Shown one piece after another: positions 53,453 through 62,894 of a DNA stretch of 64,000 bases. A model generated the notes under the pieces. It did no database searches and was not told the origin of the DNA. It saw nothing but the letters and a program-made list of their open reading frames with translations. Every line of letters starts with the position of its first letter. Positions within the stretch are counted from its first letter, which is position 1. The position numbers and the translations under genes are program-made. Location: assembly GCA_035548495.1 (NCBI GenBank), contig DASZSV010000043.1:27834-91833 (forward strand). The letters are read 5' to 3'. Source of the stretch: CAILZL01 sp035548495. Its GTDB lineage: Bacteria > Pseudomonadota > Gammaproteobacteria > Steroidobacterales > Steroidobacteraceae.

Positions 53453-56002
53453 TTCGTAGCGCAGTATATGCGCAGGATTGTGTCGTGCCGCTCGATAGGT
53501 CTGAAAATAAACTGCGCCGCATGAGATAAACAACACGGCCAGCAAACTGATTACGAATGGAGTGCCGTTAATCGCGGTTCGATAGGGGAATAAGCTCAGG
53601 AAAGCACGCGACGCCAGCCAGCCCAATGGCCAGCCTATCAGTACATTGGCCGCTAGCACCGGCATTGCGAAATACTTCATCAGCAACATCATGATATCCA
53701 GGGTGCTGGCACCCAGAGATTTGCGAATACTGATCTCGCGCGTCCGTCTTGCGATGGTGTGTGTGGCCATGCCCACCATGCCCATGATGGAAATGGCGAT
53801 GGCAAGGACCATCAGGAACGTCATCATGATGAATAGCAAGTTAAATACGCCGACGCCGTTCAACGCGTAGTACTCGTCGAGAAAGATTGGCTTCATGGGT
53901 TTGGCAGGAGCAAGTGCTTTCATGGTGGAGTCGATGTCGCGTAACGCCTCATCCACATGTTCTTTGTCTACTTGAATGACTGGTGTGCCATTGCGAATGC
54001 CTTGAACAAACACAGTGCCTTCATTGTGCGTACCATTGATTCCCTGATAAGCATTATCAACGACACCAGAAATGATCAGCTTCTCGGGTATGTTACCTCT
54101 GCCGACCAGTGACTTGCCAATCAATTCGGAGGCGCTTTTGTATCCCAACAATACTATAAAGTTCTTATCAACAACCACATAGTTGCTTTTATCATTACGT
54201 CCTGCATTTTCTACGACAGTGTTTTGAGGCTCTTGCTTTATCAGTATTTCGTCACGGCTTGATAGAAAATCGCTGCCAGCCAACATCTTGATTCGCATGA
54301 CATTGAAGTAATTGGATGATACGTATCGAACGTCGGCGCGAATACGCGTTGAGGAGTTGGGTTTGGAGACGGTGTTGGGTTCCAGAGAAAAACTGGTTCC
54401 CCACAAAGCATTATCGGCAAGAGCAACCCCCTTGATGGAGCTATGACCAGACATTTCGTTAACAAAAGTGTGATAGTCGATGCCATTCGCAAACAAATTG
54501 CCTTGCAACAGCACTACCGGGTCCGTCATGTTGTTCAATGCTAATCTCCGGAGTTCCGATTTTTGTTGATAGGTAACCACTATCAGGAACACCAGAACAC
54601 CTGCGACTGCAAATTGTATGGCCACCAGCGCCTGAGTCAGTCTGCGCTGCGACACCCCACTTGCCGGGATTCGCAGCGAATCCAGCGGAGACGTTCGCGA
54701 GATGATCATCACCGGATACAGAGATGCAGCCAGGGATAACAGGACGGTCAGCATGAACATGGATAGTACGAAGCGCCAGCCAGTCAGCCAGGTGATGTTG
54801 AACTTCACAAAGCTCACCGTGGAGATAAATCCCTTTAATGGATGGAACAACAACAGTGCCAAAGCCAATGCCACAATACATACCAGGAAAGTTTCAAGCA
54901 TGCTTTGCAATACGATTTGCAGTTTGGTTGCGCCGAGCAGCTGGTTCGTGCCCATCTCCTTGCGCGTTGTAATCACCTGTGTGGTATACAGGTTGATGTA
55001 ATTCAGAACAGCGACTGCAAGGATGAGCGTGCCGAAAATATTCAATAGGGAAGTCAACGGCATGCCCAGCAACTTGGCTGCCGACTCGGCAAATATTTCC
55101 AATGATTGTTGGACGGGGACGAAAGACGCCTTGTACGTGATCTTGTCGCCATTGTAAGTAAAATCCTTGCCTTTGATGGCAGCGTCGAATAGCGATTGAA
55201 GCCGCGAATTCAGGTTGTGTATGCTGCTTGATTCGATCCCACGTATGTATACAGAGACATTGGGAAAAACATTGCCATCAAGCGGATCGTAATCGGCCGG
55301 AGGAGGAGAACCCTCAACTACGACGTCCCGTGTCGCCATTTTCTTGTACAGGGCCCATGATACTAGGACGTCCAGATAGGGTTTATCTGCGGCATCGCGG
55401 CTTGCAGACATTGTTAGATGCGAAGGTTCTGGCAGTGAGCCCGTGACCCCAGTTACCGTGGCAACAGCACCATTTTCAAACTGAATGACTTTTCCGACGG
55501 CATCCTGATTACCGAACAGCTTGGTTGCAATGAGCTTGCTGATGACGACCCCATCTGGTGTGGATAAGGCATCGCTGCGATTGCCGCTGAGGAATGGAAT
55601 GTCAAACAGGCGAAAAAATGCATCGTCTGCTGCCATGATGTGAGCGTCTTCATAATGCCGGTCTGCGAAAGTCAATTTCTTTGGCATGACGCCACCCAGC
55701 AGATTGCTGGCCAGTGATACATCCTTGAATTCGGGGAAGGCATCTTTGATCTGCTTTGCGACGAAGTAGGGCGCGCCGGCAAAGGGAAGGTCTTTCTCGT
55801 TGTTTCTGAGTGGCCATGTCTTGACGATATAAATCCGGTCCGAATTGCTGAAGCCCGATTCCGCCGAGGCAAAGAACGCGTAGAAGCTATAAGCAATTAG
55901 AAAACACGTCATGCCAAAGGCCAGACACAATGTATTGGCTATGGTCGCGTACTTGTGTCGCTGAAAATGCCGCAAAGCGGTTTGCAGGAAATGAATGATC
56001 AC
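53450..56002 (-). CDS. ABC transporter permease with two FtsX/MacB-type modules
   Basis: The 850-aa inner-membrane protein consists of two consecutive MacB-periplasmic-core plus FtsX modules. A first helix is near residues 20-42. A large periplasmic domain (about 45-285) precedes a three-helix FtsX block (about 315-450). The second unit has a helix near 460-480, a periplasmic domain to about 710 and a final FtsX block (about 725-845) containing IARRTREISIRKSLGAST, the typical FtsX coupling loop. Such permeases pair with a LolD/MacB-type ATPase and an adaptor, both encoded just upstream, and extrude peptides or lipophilic compounds or transduce envelope stress. The start overlaps the ATPase stop (ATGA). 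The substrate cannot be inferred. Confidence 0.88.
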   Translation of the reverse strand: MIIHFLQTALRHFQRHKYATIANTLCLAFGMTCFLIAYSFYAFFASAESGFSNSDRIYIVKTWPLRNNEKDLPFAGAPYFVAKQIKDAFPEFKDVSLASNLLGGVMPKKLTFADRHYEDAHIMAADDAFFRLFDIPFLSGNRSDALSTPDGVVISKLIATKLFGNQDAVGKVIQFENGAVATVTGVTGSLPEPSHLTMSASRDAADKPYLDVLVSWALYKKMATRDVVVEGSPPPADYDPLDGNVFPNVSVYIRGIESSSIHNLNSRLQSLFDAAIKGKDFTYNGDKITYKASFVPVQQSLEIFAESAAKLLGMPLTSLLNIFGTLILAVAVLNYINLYTTQVITTRKEMGTNQLLGATKLQIVLQSMLETFLVCIVALALALLLFHPLKGFISTVSFVKFNITWLTGWRFVLSMFMLTVLLSLAASLYPVMIISRTSPLDSLRIPASGVSQRRLTQALVAIQFAVAGVLVFLIVVTYQQKSELRRLALNNMTDPVVLLQGNLFANGIDYHTFVNEMSGHSSIKGVALADNALWGTSFSLEPNTVSKPNSSTRIRADVRYVSSNYFNVMRIKMLAGSDFLSSRDEILIKQEPQNTVVENAGRNDKSNYVVVDKNFIVLLGYKSASELIGKSLVGRGNIPEKLIISGVVDNAYQGINGTHNEGTVFVQGIRNGTPVIQVDKEHVDEALRDIDSTMKALAPAKPMKPIFLDEYYALNGVGVFNLLFIMMTFLMVLAIAISIMGMVGMATHTIARRTREISIRKSLGASTLDIMMLLMKYFAMPVLAANVLIGWPLGWLASRAFLSLFPYRTAINGTPFVISLLAVLFISCGAVYFQTYRAARHNPAHILRYE

Positions 56003-56691
56003 GCGACACCTGTCTGATTGCAGTTTTGTATGTGTTCAATCCGGCCATCACGCATGTGAACCGTGCGGTGGGCTTTCGCGGCATTCTCCGCAGAGTGTGT
56101 GACCATCAGAATGGTGGTGCCTTGTTCGTTGAGTGTGGTGAGCATGTCCATTACTTCATCGCCATTTCTGCTGTCCAGATTGCCCGTGGGTTCGTCAGCG
56201 AGAATCAACTTTGGGTCGGTGACCACCGCACGAGCAATAGCGACACGTTGTTGTTGACCGCCTGAAAGCTGTCCGGGTTTGTGCTTGATTCTTGCTTCCA
56301 GTCCCACCAGTTCGAGTACTTCGCGTACCTTGGTTTTTCGTTGCGAGCGCGGGACATTCTGATAGAGCAGGGGCAGTTCAATATTTTCATACACGCTCAG
56401 GTCATCAATCAGATTGAAACTCTGGAAGACGAAACCAAGATAACGGCGGCGCATCTCAACCAACTGCGATTCTTTCAAGTCAGTGATGTGATGTTCATTG
56501 AACAGATAGTCGCCGCTATCGACGCCATCAATCATGCCTGTCACGTTCAGTAATGTGGATTTGCCGCAGCCCGACGGGCCCATGATGGCAACGAATTCAC
56601 CTTGTGCAATCTCAAGGTTAACCTCGTTCAGTGCCCGTGTTTCCAGTTCAGTCGTGCGATAGCTTTTGTTGATATTGTGCAGTTTGATCAT
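55999..56691 (-). CDS. ABC transporter ATP-binding protein (LolD/MacB type)
   Basis: The 230-aa ATPase powers the neighbouring FtsX-type permease. Walker A GPSGCGKST is at residues 38-46, the signature is LSGGQQQRVAIARAV, and Walker B is LILADEPTGNLDS, whose GNLDS form is typical of the MacB/LolD/FtsE group. It is the middle gene of adaptor-ATPase-permease: nine bases after the adaptor and translationally coupled to the permease. The ATG at 56691 gives the family start MIKLHNINKSY. Confidence 0.94.
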   Translation of the reverse strand: MIKLHNINKSYRTTELETRALNEVNLEIAQGEFVAIMGPSGCGKSTLLNVTGMIDGVDSGDYLFNEHHITDLKESQLVEMRRRYLGFVFQSFNLIDDLSVYENIELPLLYQNVPRSQRKTKVREVLELVGLEARIKHKPGQLSGGQQQRVAIARAVVTDPKLILADEPTGNLDSRNGDEVMDMLTTLNEQGTTILMVTHSAENAAKAHRTVHMRDGRIEHIQNCNQTGVA

Positions 56692-56700
56692 GGAAGTGTC

Positions 56701-58014
56701 CTATCTGAATCGCAATTGATTGATGCCGTTGTAAGATTGATAACCGGATACCACCAGCCGCTCTCCTGCGGACAGTCCGCTGAGTATCTCCACTTGATCG
56801 GCATTGCGCCGTCCCAGTATTACTGTCCGCCGTTCTGCTGTATTCCCGTCGTTATCGACCACGAATACATCCTGGTTTCCGGAGTCATAAAATGCACCGT
56901 TTGCAACAAGCAACGCATGAGTAACTGCGCTGATATTCAGTCGCAGGTCCATGCTCTGGCCGATGTGCATGTTGCCCGGCGCATCGCCATCAAAAGTGAG
57001 ATCCACATTAAAAATGTGGTCATGCACTTCAGGATAAATTTTCGTGACGCTGAGTGTGTAAGTTTTCTGATCAATGGCGGCAGTGGCCTGTTGATGAACA
57101 GCAACGCGGTTGAGATAGAACTCATCTACCGCTGCAACGATCCTGGTATGATCAATCCGGTCAATCTGCCCGATACGTTGCGCCGGCATCACCAGTTGTC
57201 CCACATGAACATTGAAGCTGGTGAGCTGCCCGCTGATCGGCGCACGCACGTGCAACCGATCCAGATTCTTGCGGGCCAGATCGAGTTTGGTATTCAGCGT
57301 ATCAATCACCCGCTGCATGGTTGCAATTTGCTTGCGTCCCTCGGTATTGCTCAGTTCCAGTGATTTTTCCATTGCAACCAGGGATTGCTGTTGACGCGTC
57401 ATTTCAATGGACATGTCATCCAGATCGGCCTGTGCGACAGCGCCGGAGTCTTTCAGCTTCAGCAGGCGCTGATGATTGGCCATCAATTTTTCAAGTGAAG
57501 CGTGCATGTCGATGATGCTGGTTTCAGTGTTCAACCGTGTCTGCTCGTATTGCAGCTTCGTCGAGCTCAATGCGTTAACCTGCTGCGCCAACAGGTTCTC
57601 GCTGTTCATCAATTCATTCTCGGGTGCAGTGCTGGTCACGCGGATCAATACCTGTCCGGCGGTTACACTGTCACCTGCCTCTGAAAATATCTCTGCCACT
57701 TTTCCGGGCTCGGCGATGTCAATGTATACGCTGTCGATGGGCGCAACTGTACCGGTCAAGGGCAAAAATTCCTGGAATGCGCCTTGTCGAACGGTGGCAA
57801 TGGTGAGCCGATTCTTGTCGACATACAGTGTGTCGGCTCGTCCATAATGCGTGAGTAGTATGGTCAGCAGCAGGATGACAACTGCAGAGAGGCCAATGCC
57901 GGTGCCATATTTGCGGGCAAACGACAGCGGGGGCAAGGTGCGATCCATCGCCTCCAGCCTGGTGGCTGACGGCCGGGGGAGGTCGGCATCTCTTTGTCCT
58001 GCTTGCGGCGGCAT
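56701..58014 (-). CDS. Periplasmic adaptor (membrane fusion protein) of ABC exporter
   Basis: The 437-aa HlyD/RND-type adaptor has one N-terminal membrane helix (about 38-58), a biotinyl-lipoyl-like half (PGKVAEIFSEAGDSVTAGQVLIRV), a long coiled-coil hairpin (about 130-245), the returning lipoyl half (VRAPISGQLTSFNVHVGQLV) and beta-barrel domains. It would connect the permease to an outer-membrane channel; no TolC-like gene is in the operon. It is the first gene of the exporter operon, downstream of the palindrome at 58021-58046. The ATG at 58014 is the furthest upstream start; an internal ATG 22 codons later would still include the membrane helix. Confidence 0.9.
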   Translation of the reverse strand: MPPQAGQRDADLPRPSATRLEAMDRTLPPLSFARKYGTGIGLSAVVILLLTILLTHYGRADTLYVDKNRLTIATVRQGAFQEFLPLTGTVAPIDSVYIDIAEPGKVAEIFSEAGDSVTAGQVLIRVTSTAPENELMNSENLLAQQVNALSSTKLQYEQTRLNTETSIIDMHASLEKLMANHQRLLKLKDSGAVAQADLDDMSIEMTRQQQSLVAMEKSLELSNTEGRKQIATMQRVIDTLNTKLDLARKNLDRLHVRAPISGQLTSFNVHVGQLVMPAQRIGQIDRIDHTRIVAAVDEFYLNRVAVHQQATAAIDQKTYTLSVTKIYPEVHDHIFNVDLTFDGDAPGNMHIGQSMDLRLNISAVTHALLVANGAFYDSGNQDVFVVDNDGNTAERRTVILGRRNADQVEILSGLSAGERLVVSGYQSYNGINQLRFR

Positions 58015-58020
58015 TTTGTT

Positions 58021-58046
58021 TACTGTGTTAGTGATGTAATACAGTA
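58021..58046. promoter_or_regulatory. Operator palindrome between exporter operon and GntR regulator
   Basis: TACTGTGTTA (58021-58030) and TAATACAGTA (58037-58046) are reverse complements at nine of ten positions around a six-base spacer. On the minus strand a perfect -35 TTGACA (58072-58067) is followed after 16 bases by TAAATA (58050-58045), so the palindrome overlaps the -10/start region of the exporter promoter. A YtrA-type GntR dimer bound here would block that promoter. Confidence 0.75.
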
Positions 58047-58081
58047 TTTACACAAAGCCGATTTGATGTCAAGCTGTATCC

Positions 58082-58438
58082 ATGAGTCAGGCTGCACACC
58101 ATTGGGATGAACATCTGCCGATTTACCGGCAATTGATGGATCTGCTGATCCACCGCATTCTGGATGAAACCTATGCGGAAGGTGAAATGCTGCCGTCCGT
58201 GCGGCAGTTGGCCAGCGATTTTCAGATCAATCCGCTGACCGTGGCGAAAGTTTACAAGGAACTTGCGCGAGACAACCTGACGGAAAAGAAACGCGGCGAG
58301 GGATTGATCATCAAGAAGGGCGTGCGTGCATTGCTGCTGAAACGCGAGAAAGCCAAGTTTCTGAAAGAAGAATGGCCGCAGATCAAGGCACGCATGGAAC
58401 GGCTGGATATTGATATGAAGAGTTTGTTGAAGGAGTAA
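58082..58438 (+). CDS. GntR-family regulator, YtrA subfamily
   Basis: The 118-aa protein has a GntR winged helix-turn-helix (about 12-80: PIYRQLMDLLIHRILDETYAEGEMLPSVRQLASDFQINPLTVAKVYKEL) and only a short helical tail for dimerisation, the hallmark of the YtrA subfamily. Members usually repress an adjacent ABC exporter operon and respond to cell-envelope antibiotics or related ligands. It is divergent from the adaptor-ATPase-permease operon across a 67-base gap with a strong palindrome, which supports it being the local repressor. The ATG at 58082 is the natural start. Confidence 0.92.
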   Translation: MSQAAHHWDEHLPIYRQLMDLLIHRILDETYAEGEMLPSVRQLASDFQINPLTVAKVYKELARDNLTEKKRGEGLIIKKGVRALLLKREKAKFLKEEWPQIKARMERLDIDMKSLLKE

Positions 58439-58486
58439 GGTATCTTCCGCTGTCCTGGTGGGTGCAAAGCAAACGGGAGAATGCCA

Positions 58487-58903
58487 ATGAAAGTCCATGG
58501 CAAATGCCATTGCGGTCAGGTCAGTTATGAAGCAGAGATTGATCCGGAGAAGGTATCGTTGTGTCATTGTGCCGACTGCCAGATGCTCACTGGTTCAGCC
58601 TATCGCGTGAATGTGCCCGCATCAAAGGAGATGTTCATCCTGCATACGGGTGAACTGGCGTCATATATCAAGACTGCCGATAGCGGCAACAAGCGCAGAC
58701 ATGCCTTCTGTCCCACGTGCGGAACGCCGGCTTATTCAAGTGCTGTTACTGATCCGCAATCTTTTTCATTGCGGATCGGCTGTCTTGACGAGCGTGCGCG
58801 GTTGCCGCCAAAGCGCCAGATATGGTGCGACTCAGCAGTGCCGTGGTCGATGGATTTGCATTCAGTACCGAAGTTCGCGAGACAGCAACATATGGTTGCC
58901 TGA
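58487..58903 (+). CDS. GFA-domain (Mss4-like) zinc protein
   Basis: The 138-aa protein belongs to the GFA family, named after glutathione-dependent formaldehyde-activating enzyme; many members lack a proven activity. Zinc ligands are visible in GKCHCGQV, CHCADCQ and FCPTCGT. The C-terminal part has PKRQIWCDSAVPWSMDL, common in these proteins. The ATG at 58487 is preferred because GGGAGA (58475-58480) lies six bases upstream; the ATG at 58481 is too close. It is 48 bases after the regulator and might be co-transcribed. The enzymatic role is unknown. Confidence 0.88.
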   Translation: MKVHGKCHCGQVSYEAEIDPEKVSLCHCADCQMLTGSAYRVNVPASKEMFILHTGELASYIKTADSGNKRRHAFCPTCGTPAYSSAVTDPQSFSLRIGCLDERARLPPKRQIWCDSAVPWSMDLHSVPKFARQQHMVA

Positions 58904-59563
58904 CGGTTACTGCGGCGCGCGTGGCTTGATTGTCAGGACGGTGCAGGACTTGATTCATTTTGACGTAATTCTTATCGCGCAACATTGCCCGATGCCATAG
59001 CCGTAGCGCTCCAAAATCCGGGGCAAGCCTCAATGCGGAACGCCAAGCGCGATAACGTCATGATTCAGCAGGACGCTGAAGCCAATCTGTGGTTCGTTAT
59101 TTTTGCGTTCAGACGGGTGTGGCCTGTTTCGCAGTGGCAAGCGCAATCATCAGACCTGGTTCAGTCCACTATCAAAACGAACCTCTACGCCAGATCACAA
59201 TTCAAAGTCACGCACTGCAAATGGAGTGCTCAGGCAGGCCGTGCAGTTCAGTTCGTGATGGTTACGGTGATCGTCATGTGCGCGATGTGATTTGAAGCCG
59301 TTGCGAGTATGTAACTGGTCATTTGAATCCTTCATGCGTTTCACAAGTTGTCATTAATGTGCGGCATAACACCTGCTATGCTTGCGCACCTTTTTTGCGG
59401 GTGTGCTGATGCTCGAATCATGGTCCGGCAGGCGAGGGCAAATGCGCTCGTCGTTCCGGATCCGGTCCGCAGGCACCTGCGTCGCAAGCTTGATTTGTGC
59501 AGACATTACTCCGGGTGATGATGTAATACGTGTGTGCGATTGGATGTTCCGCAGATTGATCTG
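58904..59563. other. 660-base gap upstream of the NitT/TauT-type transporter
   Basis: I found no supported gene here. A plus-strand open frame at 58985-59290 lacks recognisable similarity and a ribosome site. A possible promoter, TTAATG-N17-TATGCT, ends near 59379-59384. A decayed gene cannot be excluded. Confidence 0.3.
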
Positions 59564-61288
59564 ATGTTCAACATGAAAACAAACCGGTCCGAATCATTTG
59601 CCTTTATCCGTGATCACGCCACACGCTGGGATTTGATTGCGATTGTGGTGGTCATCGGACTCATGGCATTTGCCATTGATGCCAGCCGCGGGTTGTTTGC
59701 ACCATTGACCCAGCTCAATGCCGTGCCGATATCGCTGAATCCCGCAAACCTGCCTTTTTATGCGGCGCGCACCACTTTGCGCATGTTTGCTGCGCTGGGC
59801 GTGTCGCTGCTGTTTACGTTTACTTACGCAACCTGGGCTGCAAAAAGTCCGCGCGCGGAGAAACTGCTGGTCCCCATTCTCGACATTCTGCAATCGGTAC
59901 CGATTCTCGGTTTCCTGTCGATCACCGTAGTGTTTTTCCTGTCACTGGTGCCGGGACGGGTGTTGGGTGCAGAACTTGCGGCGATCTTTGTCATCTTTAC
60001 CAGTCAGGCATGGAACATGGCGTTCAGTTTTTATCAGTCATTGCGCACCGTGCCGGTTGAATTGCAGGAAGCGGCAGAATCCTTCGGACTCTCATCATGG
60101 ACGCGCTTCTGGCAACTGGAGGTGCCGTTTGCGATGCCGGCATTGATATGGAACATGATGATGTCGATGTCGGGTGGCTGGTTCTTTGTAGTGTTTTCCG
60201 AATCGTTCAGTGTCAGAAACCATACCGTTTCGTTGCCCGGCATTGGCTCGTACATTGCACTTGCCATTGAACAACGCAATCTCACTGCCATCGGCTGGGC
60301 CATTGCCACGATGACTCTGGTCATTCTCGCCTATGATCAGTTGATCTTTCGTCCCTTGGTGGCATGGGCAGATCGTTTTCGCATTGAACAGGAACCGGGT
60401 GCTCAGGTGCCGCGATCATGGGCCCTCAGCATGTTGCAGCATTCACGGCTGGTGAGTGTGTTCCGCGCGTTGTTCCGCAGTGTTGTACGTTTTACGACTC
60501 GACGTATTCCAGTCAAAGCCGTACCGCAACCATTAATGAAGGCGCGCCGTCACGACATGCTCTGGTTGTTTGTACTGGCAACAGTGCTGGTGGTGGCGCT
60601 GTGGCACGTGGTCAGTGTGTTGATCGAGCATACGTCCATCAGTGAAGCACTGTCCGTATGTGGCCTGGCACTGATCACCATGTTGCGCGTGTTCGTATTG
60701 ATCGTGCTGGCGAGTTTGATCTGGGTGCCGGTGGGCATCTGGGTGGGATTGCGTCCGCGTGCCACCGCCATCATTCAGCCCATTGCGCAATTTCTCGCAG
60801 CGTTTCCGGCTAATCTGCTGTTTCCGGTGGTCGTGTATTGCGTGGTGCGCTGGCGTTTGCATCCGGATATCTGGCTGAGTCCGCTGATGATTCTCGGCAC
60901 ACAGTGGTACATTCTTTTTAACGTGATTGCCGGCGCCTCGGCATTACCCACCGAGTTGCGCGATGCCGCCGAAAATTTCGGTGTGAAAGGCTGGTTATGG
61001 TGGAGTCGTGTGGCATTACCCGGTGTCTTTCCTTTTTATGTGACCGGCGCAATCACTGCATCCGGCGGATCATGGAATGCATCCATCGCAGCGGAAGTGG
61101 CAAGCTGGGGTAATACTCAGGTTGAAGCACATGGCATCGGCGCCTACATTGCGCGGGCCAGTGCCAGTGGTGATGCGCACGATATCATCCTTGGCATCGC
61201 AACGATGAGCATCTTTGTGCTGGTCATCAATCGCGTATTCTGGCGGCCTCTTTATTATTTTGCGGAACGCAAGTTCCGGCTTACCTGA
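59564..61288 (+). CDS. Fused double permease of a NitT/TauT-type ABC importer
   Basis: The 574-aa membrane protein is two BPD-transport permease units in one chain. Each unit ends in an EAA coupling loop: ELQEAAESFGLSSWTRFWQLEVPFAMPALIW (about residues 165-195) and ELRDAAENFGVKGWLWWSRVALPGVFPFYV (about 462-492). About twelve hydrophobic helices are present. The fold belongs to the nitrate/sulfonate/taurine class, but such fused permeases have no established substrate. The ATPase gene follows after 14 bases; no periplasmic binding protein is encoded nearby. The start is uncertain (59534, 59564 or 59573); 59564 is used. Confidence 0.85.
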   Translation: MFNMKTNRSESFAFIRDHATRWDLIAIVVVIGLMAFAIDASRGLFAPLTQLNAVPISLNPANLPFYAARTTLRMFAALGVSLLFTFTYATWAAKSPRAEKLLVPILDILQSVPILGFLSITVVFFLSLVPGRVLGAELAAIFVIFTSQAWNMAFSFYQSLRTVPVELQEAAESFGLSSWTRFWQLEVPFAMPALIWNMMMSMSGGWFFVVFSESFSVRNHTVSLPGIGSYIALAIEQRNLTAIGWAIATMTLVILAYDQLIFRPLVAWADRFRIEQEPGAQVPRSWALSMLQHSRLVSVFRALFRSVVRFTTRRIPVKAVPQPLMKARRHDMLWLFVLATVLVVALWHVVSVLIEHTSISEALSVCGLALITMLRVFVLIVLASLIWVPVGIWVGLRPRATAIIQPIAQFLAAFPANLLFPVVVYCVVRWRLHPDIWLSPLMILGTQWYILFNVIAGASALPTELRDAAENFGVKGWLWWSRVALPGVFPFYVTGAITASGGSWNASIAAEVASWGNTQVEAHGIGAYIARASASGDAHDIILGIATMSIFVLVINRVFWRPLYYFAERKFRLT

Positions 61289-61302
61289 TCATGGTGAGAA
61301 AC

Positions 61303-62613
61303 ATGGAAACACTCAATGCAGATCTGTTGAATGTCAACGCGGTACGCAAGGCTTTTCCAAAACCGGATGGCGGCGAATTGCTGGTGCTGGACAATGTAAA
61401 TCTGCAATTGCGCGAAGGGCAGATTGTCGGACTGCTGGGCCGCTCCGGTTCCGGCAAATCAACATTGTTGCGATTGATCGCAGGGCTGTCGCAACCCACT
61501 GCCGGTGACTTGCAATATCTTGGGCAGCCCATCTCCGGACCGGGTGCGGGCATAGCAATGGTGTTCCAGAGTTTTGCATTGTTTCCGTGGTTGACAGTGT
61601 ATGAAAACGTTGCGTTGGGTCTTGAAGCGCAAGGCATGCCCAAGGCCGATATCAGAAAGCGGTCGCTGGCAGCCATTGATCTTATTGGTCTGGATGGATT
61701 TGAATCTGCTTATCCGCGCGAGCTGTCGGGCGGCATGCGGCAACGCGTGGGTTTTGCACGTGCACTGGTGGTACATCCAAAGATATTGTTGATGGATGAA
61801 CCGTTCTCCGCACTGGATGTGCTGACTGCTGAAACACTGCGCACAGATTTTCTGGACTTGTGGTCCGAAGGACAGATGCCCATCAAGGGTGTCATTCTCG
61901 TTACGCACAACATTGAAGAAGCCGTGTTGATGTGCGACCGCATACTGGTGTTTGGCAGCAATCCCGGACGCATCCTCAGTGAAATCAATGTGACCTTGCC
62001 GCAACCACGCAATCGTCTTGATCCCAGCTTCCGTGCCATGGTGGAACGCATTTACGTGGAAATGACGGCCAGGCGCAGCAGTGCACACATGCCGAATCGC
62101 GCCGAATTTTTTCCGGGGCAGGGCATTGGTTCGATCATGCCGCATGTATCTTCAAATCGTTTGTCCGGCTTGATGGAAGCGGTGGCGGCTGCGCCGTTCA
62201 ATGGTGTGGCCGACTTGCCGAAGATTGCATCGGACCTGCAAATGGAAATTGACGAATTGTTTCCCGTTGCAGAAACCCTGCAGATGATGCGCTTTGCAGA
62301 AGTGGAAGGCGGCGACATCAGGTTGACTGATGCAGGCCTGGCATTCGCCAATGCCGCGCCCAATGAACGCAAGCAACTCTTCGCACGTCACCTGCTCAGT
62401 TATGTGCCACTGGCCATGCACATCCGTCGTGTTCTTGATGAACGCGCCTCACATCGCGCGCCACGCAGCCGCTTTGTCGATGAACTTGAAGACTTCATGA
62501 ATGAAGAAGATGCCGCAGAGACGCTGCGCGCCACCATCAGCCTCGGCCGTTATGCCGAAGTGTTCGCTTACGATGATGAGACTGCGACGTTCAGTCTGGA
62601 TAATCCGAGTTAG
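61303..62613 (+). CDS. ABC ATPase with C-terminal AAA-associated domain (NitT/TauT type)
   Basis: The 436-aa protein energises the fused permease upstream. Residues 1-about 260 are the ATPase: Walker A GRSGSGKST, Q-loop FQSFALFPWLTV, signature LSGGMRQRVGFARAL, Walker B ILLMDEPFSALD. Residues about 285-436 form an extra domain (SNRLSGLMEAVAAAP through RHLLSYVPLAMHIRRVLDER) resembling the AAA-associated C-terminal domain found on some nitrate/taurine-like ATPases. It may be regulatory. The ATG at 61303 is chosen because GGTGAG lies just upstream; an ATG at 61291 is possible. Confidence 0.87.
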   Translation: METLNADLLNVNAVRKAFPKPDGGELLVLDNVNLQLREGQIVGLLGRSGSGKSTLLRLIAGLSQPTAGDLQYLGQPISGPGAGIAMVFQSFALFPWLTVYENVALGLEAQGMPKADIRKRSLAAIDLIGLDGFESAYPRELSGGMRQRVGFARALVVHPKILLMDEPFSALDVLTAETLRTDFLDLWSEGQMPIKGVILVTHNIEEAVLMCDRILVFGSNPGRILSEINVTLPQPRNRLDPSFRAMVERIYVEMTARRSSAHMPNRAEFFPGQGIGSIMPHVSSNRLSGLMEAVAAAPFNGVADLPKIASDLQMEIDELFPVAETLQMMRFAEVEGGDIRLTDAGLAFANAAPNERKQLFARHLLSYVPLAMHIRRVLDERASHRAPRSRFVDELEDFMNEEDAAETLRATISLGRYAEVFAYDDETATFSLDNPS

Positions 62614-62723
62614 TAATGGTGGAATTTTTGGTGCAACGTTAATGGTGACCTTTGACACCAGTCAAAATCACCACGGTAAATTTCGACTGCTGTCTAAAAT
62701 CACCGCATGCTTGGTTTCCATGA

Positions 62724-62894
62724 AAATCAGGCCTCGCAGGTGACGACAGTCTGGATGCATACTTGCCAGAGCCTGGTGATACTGTAATCTTCCAACCATA
62801 TCCGGGCGGTAACCCGTCAGGTCATATACAAACATTTACAGGGCTGCTGGGGGAGGAGTTGCAGTCGCAACAGCAACAGATGCTGCTGCTTTGA
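62724..62894 (+). pseudogene. Fragment with GDTVIF/GHIQ-type motif, out of frame with the toxin tip
   Basis: This frame is open from 62724 and reads LAGDDSLDAYLPEPGDTVIF, then QPYPGGNPSGHIQTFTG near 62783-62842, after which it becomes low complexity and stops at 62892. GDtviF and GHi resemble the core of CHAP/NlpC-like amidases, but the fragment is too short to assign. One extra base near 62841 would join it to the frame GAAGGGVAVATATDAAAL leading into the next feature, which suggests a single-base deletion in a once continuous gene. It lacks a start codon and a ribosome site. Confidence 0.4.

Noticed and set aside
58985..59290. Possible 101-aa gene upstream of the fused permease
   Set aside because: No ribosome site, no domain, and several alternative short frames of equal quality; a decayed gene remains possible.
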